A stretch of DNA of 38,758 nt. Source: Nemertoderma westbladi. Lineage: Eukaryota > Xenacoelomorpha > Nemertodermatida > Nemertodermatidae. The position numbers were made by a program, and so were the translations under genes. The stretch lies in assembly GCA_032718475.1 (NCBI GenBank), contig JAUCBJ010004671.1, positions 1 to 38,758 on the forward strand. Reading direction: 5' to 3'. Each line of letters begins with the position of its first letter. The first letter of the stretch is position 1. The notes under the pieces were generated by a model. The model was given only the letters and a program-made list of their open reading frames with translations. It was not told the DNA's origin and did no database searches. Shown here piece by piece: positions 20,978 to 30,051 of the stretch.

Positions 20978-21420
20978 ATGAAGATCTTCATTATGTTGTG
21001 AAGGGGGACGAAGGTACCTTCGGGATACCTTTGGGGTATCCCAAGTACGCGAGGGAACCACCAAATAAAGAGTGGAGGAAGTTTGTCGATTCAGTAAAAG
21101 GAGAGGGGTAGATATATGGTCCTAGACGACGAGGGGACCGTAGAGTATGATGATGGGATGAGGAAGGGGTCAGGGGGGTCGGGTAGAATTATATTGCTGC
21201 ATTTAGCGGCGCCAAATGGAGATATTTTTCTGTTTGACCTAGGGACCTACAGTAAGAAGAGCGGATCAAAGTTGAATCGTCTACCGGATGCGGTGCAGAT
21301 GTTAGTGAAATCAAAGACTACGATCAAGATTGGATTGGCGATATGCGACGATAGAATATGCGACGGAGAGGATAATTGGACTGAACACCCCAAATCTTCT
21401 GGATACACAGGTAGTCTACA
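20978..21420 (+). pseudogene. DEDD-type 3'-5' exonuclease-like domain next to BEL/Pao gag
   Basis: Reading across one frameshift near 21108: LHYVVKGDEG, then PPNKEWRKFVDSVKGEG, YMVLDDEGTVEYDD, GRIILLHLAAPNGDIFLFDL, LPDAVQMLVKSKTTIKIGLAICDD. This matches the ExoI and ExoII layout of the 3'-5' exonuclease (RNase H-like) fold: 'VxxDxEG...LxLLQLAxPxGxIxLFDL...LLxSxxIxKVxHDxxxD'. The D-x-E of motif I (DDE in VLDDEG) and an acidic motif II (ICDD) are visible; motif III is missing because the sequence breaks at about 21420. Family recognition is by eye. It may belong to the retroelement or be a captured host exonuclease fragment. Confidence 0.5.
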
Positions 21421-21423
21421 TGG

Positions 21424-22922
21424 CTATGACGAAACTGGATGGATTAGGACTGGTGGATTTAGCAATTTATCATTTATAAATTTTATTAATTTTTCCAATT
21501 TAGCATTCTTTTGGTGTAGAAGGCATTCTATACCCCGGAAACCCCGATCAGCCATGATCATATTTGTGGAATCTCCTGATGCAGGCAATGATTTGAGAAA
21601 GCCGGATTCTTTTACTATAGCGATATCGCTTGATCTTCCACAGTATCCTTTCGAAATGAAATTAATAAAACCATCTGGGGTTGTTGAAATCAGGTATTTA
21701 ATGGTATTGCAGTTCTTATACGATGACCATATGACTGACTGTGCAAAAGCATCCGATGGTTTTTCGATCTCGATTTCAAAGCAATCTATAATAGCTATTA
21801 CATTTAGAAAGTTGGCTTTGAATGGCAATGGCAGGTTTCTCTGGATATCTTCCAATGTGGGCCATTTAACAAGGGAATTCATGAATATCGCAATCACTGG
21901 GACATGTTTCATAAAAAGTTTGTCGCAATACGATTTGTGAATACCCCATAGCGATGCCAAAAATCGATATGTGGTGCCCAAACGAATGTACTGAAATATG
22001 AGGAAAATAATATCAAGTTTTGTTTATATACATTCTTTTCTTAGATCGAATTCAATTACTTCTACTCAACAATCAAATACTTTTACTCATTTGGTATTCT
22101 GGTGTGTAATGGTATATTGGAAATTACAATTTGACGCATGTGTTCCACATTATTAGTATCAGCAGTATTAAATTGTTTATTATCACTTTCGCAGTGTTGA
22201 GATTGACTGGATGGACCAAATTCTACATCTCATAAATCATCAGCGTCATTTACAGTAACCCCCTGATTCAGATTCGCATGTATTATAATGTTGCATCGGT
22301 GATGTTGATGAGCTGACCATGGCTACACCATCCTGAATATTTACAGATTGGCAAGGAGGCCGATTCCATGACTTCTGGGTTGCTTTATTGCTTGTTGTGG
22401 CTAGACATATTTTGGAAATCTTAGCAACATTGACTTGGTCCATGATATCACAGCTTTGTCCATCTGATGTTGTTATTGAGTTTTCCTAAAGTAAAGAATA
22501 TAAATTTATTGCTTATTTAAATAATAATAAATACAAGATATTTAATAATAAACTCATTCATTCATTGTGTCTATAATCAAATTAAATTGATATAATTGTG
22601 AAATAAAAAGTGTACACTTTGTATTTAGTATACAAACCAATGTGGAATGGGGAATATTAATAAATATCCTCACTAGGGCCTACAATACAAATATAATGTG
22701 AAAAAAGTGAAAAAGTGAAAGTAACAGAAAATGGATTACCATAATTGTTGTAGTATTTGCTTCCAAGGCGACGCACATATCATCTGCTTGCTTTCTCTTT
22801 ATTGTTTTTCTATTACATTCAAACAAAGTTGGTACACAATCTCGTTTAATGTAAAGGCGTGAGGGATCAGGTGGGTTTCTCATTGACATATACATTGCGT
22901 AATTTACACAATCATATTCCAG
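21424..22922 (-). pseudogene. DDE_Tnp_4 (PIF/Harbinger-ISL2EU-like) transposase gene, spliced, 3' end lost
   Basis: Three exons can be placed on the minus strand. The first runs from 22922 (acceptor TTAATTTTATAG) and encodes EYDCVNYAMYMS and RDCVPTLFECNRKTIKRKQ, the DCVPTLF being THAP-like, with a donor G|GTAATCC near 22738. The second starts at 22487 (acceptor TTCTTTACTTTAG; ENSITTSDGQSCDIMDQVNV) and ends near 22250. The third starts at 21994 (acceptor TTTTCCTCATATTTCAG): LGTTYRFLASLWGIHKSYCDK, FKANFLNVIAIIDCFEIEIEKP, IWSSYKNCNTIKYLI, SKGYCGRSSDIAIVKESGFL, MIMADRGF. The two catalytic Asp boxes (IIDCFE, ADRGF) are present, but the final Glu region is missing: the frame ends in unrelated sequence at 21424. 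Splice signals and frame look well kept, so this was cut recently. N-terminal exons beyond 22922 were not identified. Confidence 0.72.
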
Positions 22923-23520
22923 CTATAAAATTAACAATAATATACACTATAGTACATTAAATGAAAATATATTAAAAAAAAATATATAAAATAAATAAAA
23001 AATTTGCGGTCCCATGGTATTTTTTATTTGATTTATTTTATTAAATTAATAATTTCTATTAACTTAGGCGGTACCTCAATATTGGCAAAGGTGCCGATAC
23101 TACTGGTGCATACTACTGCTTTTTTGGAAAATTAAATAAAATATTAGCTAACATGTAAAAATTGAACAGTTTTATAAAATAAAGTACAAAAACTACCTAG
23201 TATGAAACATTTGGGACCATGCTACTGAGCAGTAGTGATATTTTTAAATAATTACAAATATGGGAGCAAATAGTTAAGTAAAGGTACACGAATTCTCCAC
23301 TTAAACGTAATATTTTGATACTTGTATAAATTACTCTGGTCCAAATAATGGCCTGTGTCTGCGACATTGGACGCTATTTGATACTACAATGCCCTTGATG
23401 TGTTCCCAAGATGTTATTTAAGTTGTGTGATGGGTTTTTTTAATTGTTAAAACTGTTTGTTGATTTTCTCAGGAAAAGGAAAGGGGAGACAAACAATTAA
23501 TAATTTAAATTTCATAAATC
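22923..23520. other. No gene recognised
   Basis: AT-rich. A minus-strand stretch near 23230 (YCSVAWSQMFHTR followed by AG|GTAGTT) might be the first exon of the neighbouring THAP/DDE_Tnp_4 gene, but the second THAP cysteine is not visible, so I do not call it. Confidence 0.4.
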
Positions 23521-23790
23521 TGTTGCTAAGGCGGTGTGAGGACCAGCCAGTGCATAATTTTGTACTTTGGCAGCCTCATGGAGTGAATAAGCATGGTGGA
23601 CAGCCCATGACTTTCTTGAGACGCATCTTAAAGGACACTGGCCTTGAAGATGCGGATGATCTAGCAAATGTCATGGGTGATAGGGAGTTGTGGTGGCGCA
23701 ATTTTGTCAAAAAGCCAGCACAGCATTCTTAAAAATGCAGCTGCAATGCAGTATGCCGATCCTAGTAGTAGTAGTAGTAGTACTATGATG
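23521..23790 (+). pseudogene. RTE-type LINE, extreme 3' fragment with (TAG)n tail
   Basis: The last 67 codons of the same RTE family as at 6520: DQPVHNFVLWQPHGVNKHGG, QPMTFLRRILKDTGLEDADD, DRELWWRNFVKKPAQHS, stop at 23730. The family 3' end AAAATGCAGCTGCAATGCAG and then CCTAGTAGTAGTAGTAGTAG follow. This is a typical 5'-truncated insertion; its upstream junction is near 23521. Confidence 0.8.
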
Positions 23791-23799
23791 GTTGGAGGG

Positions 23800-23880
23800 T
23801 ATTAGCAGAACATACCAATTCAGAACCTTCTGCTATTCATACTCAATATGGTTGGTTTATCATAGGCCCTTTAGGATAGG
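23800..23880 (+). other. Possible BEL/Pao pol scrap
   Basis: HTNSEPSAIHTQYGWFIIGP resembles the 'TxYGWxxxGP' stretch found between protease and RT in BEL/Pao pol. It is too short and isolated to be sure. Confidence 0.3.
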
Positions 23881-23994
23881 TTTCTCATCTTCCCAGTGTT
23901 AGTGTTCATCATATAGTTGCAAAAGAATTAACTCTCCTCAGCAAGGAACTGGAACTGCAACTAAATCGGTACCTGGACCTGGCAAATTTGGTAA

Positions 23995-24093
23995 AACTAT
24001 TCAATCTTATATTCTTACAGTAAATGATGATGAAAGAGCTATTCCAACTATTCAATCTTATATTCTTACAGTAAATGATGATGAAAGAGCTTA
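23995..24093. repeat. Two-copy tandem repeat, unit 51 bp
   Basis: The unit beginning AACTATTCAATCTTATATTC starts at 23995 and 24046. The unit is 17 codons and open on the + strand (TIQSYILTVNDDERA twice), within an open stretch ending at 24130. No family is recognised. Confidence 0.75.
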
Positions 24094-24348
24094 TTCTCAA
24101 AGCACTCGAGATGCTCAAATAATCAACTAAACTCATTGATCATCGTTACCAGTATGCTTTATTTATTTTATTTATTTATTTACCTTTCATGGTTTGACTA
24201 ATGACCCATACTACTAAATATACAAAACTACCTACACAGCACAAACAGAACTATATAATTAACTTTACAATGACAATAGTTTATATATAAGTTGAACTAA
24301 GAACATTACAACATACAATATAAAACTAAAACCTATAAAAACCTTCAG

Positions 24349-24484
24349 CCAATAAAACTGAATAATCACTTCTGCCTAATCCTTCAGCAAATTAACCTAA
24401 TATAATAACCTCGGCCTGCGGCCTCGGCAATTATACAGGTTAATTTGCTTCTGGAATGGCATCAGTGATTATTCAGTTTTATTC
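24349..24484. repeat. Hairpin element with CCTCGGCCTGCGGCCTCGG centre
   Basis: AATAAAACTGAATAATCACT (24350-24369) is inverted at AGTGATTATTCAGTTTTATT (24463-24482). Inside it, AGCAAATTAACCT pairs with AGGTTAATTTGCT, around a GC-rich palindromic core. The arms are about 60 bp. It is related to the hairpin at 10913-10980 and likely a MITE or foldback family. Confidence 0.65.
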
Positions 24485-24589
24485 GCTTCAGGTTATTATT
24501 TCCATATATTAACTCTAGAACATTGCAATATTGTGTTTATTGTTTGTTTTTATTTGTTTATTGTGGTGAAGATCTGGGATTCATACTTC

Positions 24590-25390
24590 AAGAACGCAGA
24601 AGTAGTAGATATCCGGCAACTACAGTCACAGACACCGACTTTGCGGATGACTTTGCTTACTAATACGCTAGAAGATGCACAGCTTCTACTAAATAAAGTG
24701 GAGAGGGCTGCTAAGGAGGTTGGATTGCATATAAATACTACAAAGACCGAATTCATGACCTTTAATGTTGATGGAAACTTGACAACCATTGATAATAATC
24801 AACTAAGGAAGGTCGATGACTTCCAGTACCTTGGATCATGGATAGAGAGTAGCAAAAAGGACATAGAAGTTAGGAAAGCAAAGGCTTGGGTAGCTCTATC
24901 AAAAATGGATACCATCTGGAAATCAGATCTCTCCAGGCACCTGAAGACTAAGTTCTTTCGAGCCACAGTGGAAAGTGTATTTTTATACGGGGGTGAGACC
25001 TGGACACTGACTAAATCACTTGAACAACGAATTGATGGTTGCTACACAAGACTACTAAGGGCAGCCCTAAACATCAGCTGGAGACAACACATGACAAACG
25101 CCGAACTTTATGGTACAATACCACCTGTATCAACCACCCTCTGTGAACGCAGATTAAGATTCAGTGGGCACTGCTGGCGAAGTAAAGACGAGGTCATACC
25201 AGATCTACTTCTCTGGCAACCAACTCATGGAAAGCGTAGTCGTGGACGACCGGCCATAACATATATAGCTCAACTTGAAAGGGATACTGAACTTGGGAGA
25301 AACGAAGTTGCGATAACTATGGAGAATCGGGAAGCCTGGAAGGATCTCATTTCCACTGTCCGAGTTCGCTCGACCTAGTAGTAGTAGTTT
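24590..25390 (+). pseudogene. RTE-type LINE, 3' half of reverse transcriptase and C-terminus (second family)
   Basis: An open frame in this copy through the TAG at 25376. Shortly upstream, in a shifted frame, DTDFADDFAY (about 24635) is the catalytic FADD box. Then come TLEDAQLLLNKVERAAKEVG, HINTTKTEFMTF, FQYLGSWIES, RKAKAWVALSKMDTIWKS, FFRATVESVFLYGGETWTLT, RRLRFSGHCWRSKDEV, LLLWQPTHGKRSRGRPAITY, and a tail TAGTAGTAGTAG. These are the hallmarks of the RTE thumb and C-terminal domain. It is 5'-truncated around 24590, and only the first part needs a frameshift, so it is much younger than the copy at 6520. The Met at 24533 is not a genuine start. Confidence 0.82.
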
Positions 25391-25648
25391 ATTGTTAATT
25401 TGAGCATATTGGAAGTACTACTAGCGTAGTGTATGCATTTAAAGCCAATTTTTAGGATGAGTTCCAATACAACATGGTTATTTAATTATTATTTCTCAGT
25501 TAAATAGTATGTATCATTTTATAGTATTTTTAATTTTATAACGAAGAAAAATGCCTAATGAAATTATACTGATACAAGCTATATTATGTAATAATTTATA
25601 TTGACATTTGAGTTATTTATAATAGGTGGAGGAAATGTACGCGGGTAA

Positions 25649-27370
25649 TTAGAATTCCTCATCAAACCAAAGTTTTGTCCCTGAGCCTCCAACACCTATG
25701 GGCGGCGACCCTCCAACACCTGGATATCCTGGACCTCCAACACCTGCAAAGGCCGACCCTCGAACAACTTGAAACCTGGAAACTCCAACACCTGTGAAGG
25801 CTGACCCTTCAACACCACGAAATCTTTGACTTCCAACACCTGGGTATGCTTGACTCCTAACACCTGTGTATCCTTGATTTTCAACACCTGGGTATCCTTG
25901 ACTTCCAACACCTGGGTATGCTTGACTCCCAACACCTGGGTATCCTTGACTTCTGACACCTGGGTATCCTTGACTTCCAACACCTGGGTATCCTCGACTT
26001 CCGACACTTGGGTATCCTTGACTTCCGACACCTGGGTATCCTTGACTTCCGACACCTGGGTATCCTCGAGTTCCAACACCTTCCAAAGCTAGGCCAACAC
26101 CTGTTAAGGCTGACCCTCCAACACCATGGAAACCTTGTCTTCCAACTCCTTGTAAACCAGGATCTCCAGCACCAGTGAATGCCCTGAAACCTGGTTTGAG
26201 AAATTGTCCTCCACCCAAATGTCCAACACTCTCTACTTCTTCAAGAGCCGCGACAAGCAATTCATCATCATCATTGGCAATGACATGTATATCAATTTCA
26301 GGAGCAAAGTTGTCGATATTGTCTATTCTACATTTTTTTGAGAAGACAGATGACAAGCTGCCAAACATTTCTTTGTTTTTAATCTCAGAGTATTTAGGGG
26401 CATATGCCCTAATGCTTCCTTCGTTCTTGTGCGCGGTCAAAGTGCAAATGTGTAATGTAGGTGGCATGAATGCAGTGGTTGGTGTATTTTTGGCTAAGCT
26501 AACACATAGATTGGTCATAAATCCAGCTAATGTGTTGCGTCCATCAATCCTTCCTTCATACCACATTTTGTCTCTCACTTGTGGTTTCTGGCGTGGCTTC
26601 TGCCACAAACAAGCACTTTGAGAACTTAACTTTGATACATATAACTCATATGAGTGTAGCGGGCATTGATCATCATCAGGGTTTTCATACAGCCGCCCTT
26701 TGTTTGTAATAGCTGTGTCATAGGGGCCATGATTATTATTAAGCTCATCCACTGCTTGTTCTAAATAGCGCAATCAAGCGGAATGGTCTACTTGAATAGC
26801 AAAAGTGCTTTTAGTCATTCCATAGACAAAATAAATTTTTCCCCCTGCAACAAAAGAAATATAGTTTATAGAACAATACACATTGCTGAAGCTTCTTAGG
26901 TTCGCAAAGAGTTTTATCTATTTTGAAGTATTCCTTAATCTTGATAAGATCTTCTTCAATGATTTGCCTCTTATTAATTATAACGGCCTTTCCTTGCTTT
27001 TTTTGTTTCTACACTCATTACCGTAAAGATCAGGTTAGCTCGACTAAACTCACTATTGGTAACTATATCAATATTGCGCTCGATTTTGAAATGTCTATTT
27101 AAAGATGCATGGATGGCTTTCAGTGAGGTGAGTTTGTAAAAATAATTATCTTCCTTTCGAATACTTGAATAATTTCAAAGAGCAAACTAGGTACAGTAGA
27201 TCGTCATTGCTCAATGATGAAAGACCTCCTTTACCAGTTTCTTTCAGATACGATTGTTGTATCGCTACATGAGAACTCGTAGCAAGTTTGGTATTTTTGC
27301 TAATTCTATTATCTATTAAATAATTATGTCTTTCAACAGAAACACTTTGAAATCTGTTTGTATAAGACAT
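25649..27370 (-). pseudogene. Crypton-type tyrosine recombinase (DUF3504/KCTD1-like) relic
   Basis: The N-terminal part runs from ATG at 27368-27370: SYTNRFQSVSVERHNYLIDN, SKNTKLATSSHVAIQQSYLKE, GGLSSLSNDDLLYLVCSLKL. In a shifted frame near 27000-27130 come SLKAIHASLNRHF, NSEFSRANLIF, SVETKK, and KGKAVIINKRQIIEEDLIK (about 26960). From 26820 leftward: GGKIYFVYGMTK, RLYENPDDDQCPLHSYELYV, ACLWQKPRQKPQ, MWYEGRIDGRNTLAGFM, and HKNEGSIRAYA, whose Tyr sits where these recombinases have their nucleophile. The usual YTNHCIRAT motif is present but in the +1 frame (26461-26496) and reads YTNHCIHAT, with the active-site Arg changed to His. The gene is therefore inactive as a recombinase. Its last frame continues unbroken into a glycine-rich repeat tail (separate entry). 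Confidence 0.75.
25690..26130. repeat. 24-bp minisatellite encoding an elastin-like octapeptide (GYPGVGSQ)n on the minus strand
   Basis: About twenty 24-bp units, most regular between 25830 and 26080. On the minus strand they read GYPGVGSQ with variants (GYPGVRSQ, AYPGVGSQ, GFHGVGGS, AFAGVGGP) and stay in the frame of the Crypton-like ORF through to the stop at 25649. The motif PGVG is that of elastin-like repeats. The complementary strand is also open through the array, which is expected for a unit divisible by three and is not evidence of a gene there. Confidence 0.85.
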
Positions 27371-27539
27371 TTATATTTGTCTTTGCATTATTATTATACC
27401 ATAGCTTAGGCCACTACATTGATTTGTATTAAATATAATGTAATGTATATTTATTTTCTAGAATCCCGTATCAGAGCAATTTATAAGAAAAGAGTAATTT
27501 AGGAAAAAATGGTACAATGATACAAAAATGGAAAAAATT

Positions 27540-28060
27540 TGTAATGATTCCATTGAATTCAGAACACTCACAAACCCATATAACGCAAGAAACAAGATGA
27601 CACAATCAATTGATTTGATGGTTTTCAAAATTTGGTGCTAGCACCAAATTTTGCACCCACTTCCGAAAAATAGAAGTTTGAGATATCTAGTTCGATAATT
27701 ATATATTCCATTGAATTCAGAACAGCCATAAACCTCTAAAACGCAAGAAATAAATTGTCACAAGCAATTTTAACTAATGAATAGATTTTCAAAATTTTGT
27801 GCTAGCACCAAAAGTCGCACACAGCACAGAAAAATACAAGCTTGATACGCTTGGTGCAACTCGTATATATTCCATCGAAACCAGAACCCAAAAAAACCCC
27901 TATTGCGTAAAAAACAAGTTCAAACAATCAATTTACAAAATTGACATATTTCAAAATTTGGTGCTGGCACCAGCCGAAAAAAAATAGATTGAAATTTCTA
28001 AATTAATTTATATGAATTCCATCTAATTTCTAACACCAAAAACCGGTGTACATCGAAAAT
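27540..28060. repeat. Satellite-like tandem array, unit about 163 bp, about 3.5 copies
   Basis: Landmarks recur at steady spacing. ATTCCATTGAATTCAGAAC-type sequence lies near 27547, 27706, 27868 and 28017 (diverged). The palindrome TTTGGTGCTAGCACCAAA is at 27631 and in changed forms near 27795 and 27956. Short reading frames across it are meaningless. Confidence 0.75.
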
Positions 28061-29307
28061 AGAGATGTTACAAATAATATTTCATGAAATGTAATATTCA
28101 AAAAATGTCTCAAAAAAAGTGCGTGGAAAAGTAGAGTTAAAAAATGGTGCTATAACTCGAAAACTACCCAATATTTTGAAAAAGGTTTTCTTTTAAAATG
28201 TAGACTTGTGCCGGACTTCACATTTTCTGCGATATCTCAAGAACTATTCGCTCTATGTTTGTTTTGAAGGTGTCTACCCCCACTAAATCGGCCATTGCGG
28301 TTCTAATGAGCATAATATGAATGCAGTAGGAGAACTCAAAGTTGGTCATCGCGAAAATTGAGAATAATCATCACTTGCGCCAAATGGTAGGTTCTGGCCA
28401 CGTTCCTGTGGCACTAGTTCCCTTGATCCAAAAATTAAAATTTTGGTATCTAACTAAGTTTGGACCCATTTGATGACATTTGATGCATGCAGGAAGTTCT
28501 TTTTTGAGTCATTGATCTTTCATCAATGTGTTATATTGTTATAAATTTCATTATGGTGCATCGCGATGGCACAAAATTTCAACCCTCTTGGGATCCGTGA
28601 AGATATAGACGAAATTTAAAGAAATTTTTTTTGCCTTATTTTTTTACCATTTGGCAACTTTTGTGCACCGGTAGAACAATGAAATCGAAAAAAAGTTAAA
28701 AACGCACCACCCTACTACACATACCTTTAAAAAAACGACCAAAAACGCTGGTCCCATGAAAACCATGGATAACTAAAGGACTTCTCTGAATAATATCAAT
28801 CTCTACAGTTTCTACCAAAAAAACGCAACAACAGATACTTATTCTAACTTTCAATTACATCACAAACCAAACTCCTACATTATGTATATTTGAGAAAAAT
28901 TATATTTCAATAAGTTTATGGAATATATGAATATGAACCAAACCAGAACGAAAGTAATAAACTCTGCACTTACAAAAAAAACACAAATTAACCAAAAAAG
29001 ATACTAATCAGTGCTAATAAGCTGGTTTAAACGTATTGTATATTATCATAAGTATATATGTTGATAATTGTATTGCACTGCATAATATAAACAACGAAAG
29101 GATTTGGCAAACAAGACAGGCTTATATTAATGCCGCCTCCTTTCGTTGATGTTAATAATTTCGTTAATAATTGGTATAAAGGGCGAAATTATAGAATTAG
29201 AATCACAAAGCTAACATTAAGAATTAAAAAAACAGTGGGTGATGGAAACGACATATGTTCTAATAACTAATCAACGATACCAGATGACCCCCAATAATAC
29301 AAGTACA
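28061..29307. other. No gene seen
   Basis: AT-rich sequence with many runs of A and T and no usable reading frame; it may be further decayed satellite or transposon DNA. Confidence 0.55.
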
Positions 29308-29328
29308 CCCCCCCCCCCCCCCCCCCCC
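29308..29328. repeat. Poly-C tract (21 C)
   Basis: Flanked by AAGTACA and ATTGTATT. Confidence 0.9.
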
Positions 29329-29329
29329 A

Positions 29330-30046
29330 TTGTATTCGTTCACCTCAGTCCCTTCTGAAATAGCAACTATTTTCAATAAATATTATTCTTATAATATTAG
29401 TCTAATTATGTTAAGCAGCAGCTTGGTCTAGTGGTGACATTACTGGGCTTCCGATTAGGGAGCCCTGGTTCGATCCCTAGATGGGGCAGCACTGTTTGGG
29501 CACAGTGCTTTAAATGCTGCAGCCTAGCCCAACCCCGGCTTTCATCCTTCAGTGGTCGATAAATGGGAACCAAGGCAACTTGGGAAACAGAGTGGAAGGT
29601 TTTACTATGGAAGATCACCCATGGTGGTGAACAGGCATTCCTTGGCTTAACGAGCCTAAAAGATTCTCCCATTCATTAGTCTAATTATGCTTCTTAGGCC
29701 AATTTCCATTCTTCCAATTTTCGGAAAAATATTTGAAATACTCATATTTGATCAACTCTTATTTTACAAGCAATATCAAATTAAATCCCGAGCAGTGATT
29801 TCTAAAAACCGCTCTACTTGACATGCACTACTTGACCTAATTAAAAGAACCCTTGAAGCCCCCAACAATAAGAAACACTCACTACTACTGGTTGTATACC
29901 TAGACCTACATAAGGCTTTCGATACAATTGACCATAAAATTTGTTGAAAGAAACTATGTACACCCATATATCAGCTATTATTCAGGAAATTTATATGCGT
30001 TACTTCTTATCATTTCATAACCAGCCGCAACACTATTCATATTTCA
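29330..30046 (+). pseudogene. CR1/L2-like LINE reverse transcriptase fragment, with a SINE inserted in it
   Basis: Before the SINE: TSVPSEIATIFNKYYS (about 29345). After it: RPISILPIFGKIFEILIFDQL (about 29690), NRSTxHALLDLIKRTLE, LLVVYLDLHKAFDTIDHKI (about 29900), whose AFDTID is RT motif A. The catalytic YxDD part is missing because an LTR element was inserted at 30052 and the continuation is not found on its other side. In-frame stops are present. It belongs to the same broad group as the element at 1245-3502 but has the opposite orientation and a different sequence. Confidence 0.7.
29396..29689 (+). mobile_element. tRNA-derived SINE with 15-bp target-site duplication
   Basis: The SINE body 29411-29674 lies between perfect copies of ATTAGTCTAATTATG (29396-29410 and 29675-29689). 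The head has an A-box-like TGGTCTAGTGG and a B-box-like GGTTCGATCCC, followed by a non-tRNA body (GGGCAGCACTG, GGTCGATAAATGGGAACCAA, GGAAGATCACCCATGG). There is no evident poly(A) tail. This is a different SINE family from the one in the foldbacks. The minus-strand open frame across it is a by-product. Confidence 0.88.
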
Positions 30047-30051
30047 TTTTT

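Larger units (their letters stand above)
17210..21420 (+). mobile_element. BEL/Pao-like LTR retrotransposon, 5' LTR plus gag region, decayed and 3'-incomplete
   Basis: A left LTR starting TGTTAGCGG (17210) matches the solo LTR at 30052-31307. It is followed by a gag-like region whose core resembles the DUF1759-type gag of BEL/Pao elements, then an exonuclease-like segment. No protease, RT, RNase H or integrase of this element is seen; the sequence changes abruptly at about 21420, where a DDE_Tnp_4 gene on the other strand begins. No right LTR is attached. Confidence 0.7.

Noticed and set aside
21116-21940. Single 274-codon plus-strand protein
   Set aside because: Only the first 100 codons (exonuclease-like) make sense; the rest is the reverse complement of the DDE_Tnp_4 transposase exon.
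23220-23245. First THAP exon of the DDE_Tnp_4 gene (YCSVAW...)
   Set aside because: The second zinc-binding Cys is not visible and the match is too short.
23995-24093. CRISPR-like repeat
   Set aside because: The two copies are directly adjacent without spacers, and the DNA is eukaryotic.
25826-26092. Plus-strand ORF of Thr/Ser/Trp repeats
   Set aside because: It is the complement of the 24-bp minisatellite; any frame of a unit divisible by three stays open.
29411-29674. tRNA gene or the 88-codon minus-strand ORF
   Set aside because: It is a SINE body with a 15-bp target duplication; the ORF is a by-product of the SINE sequence.
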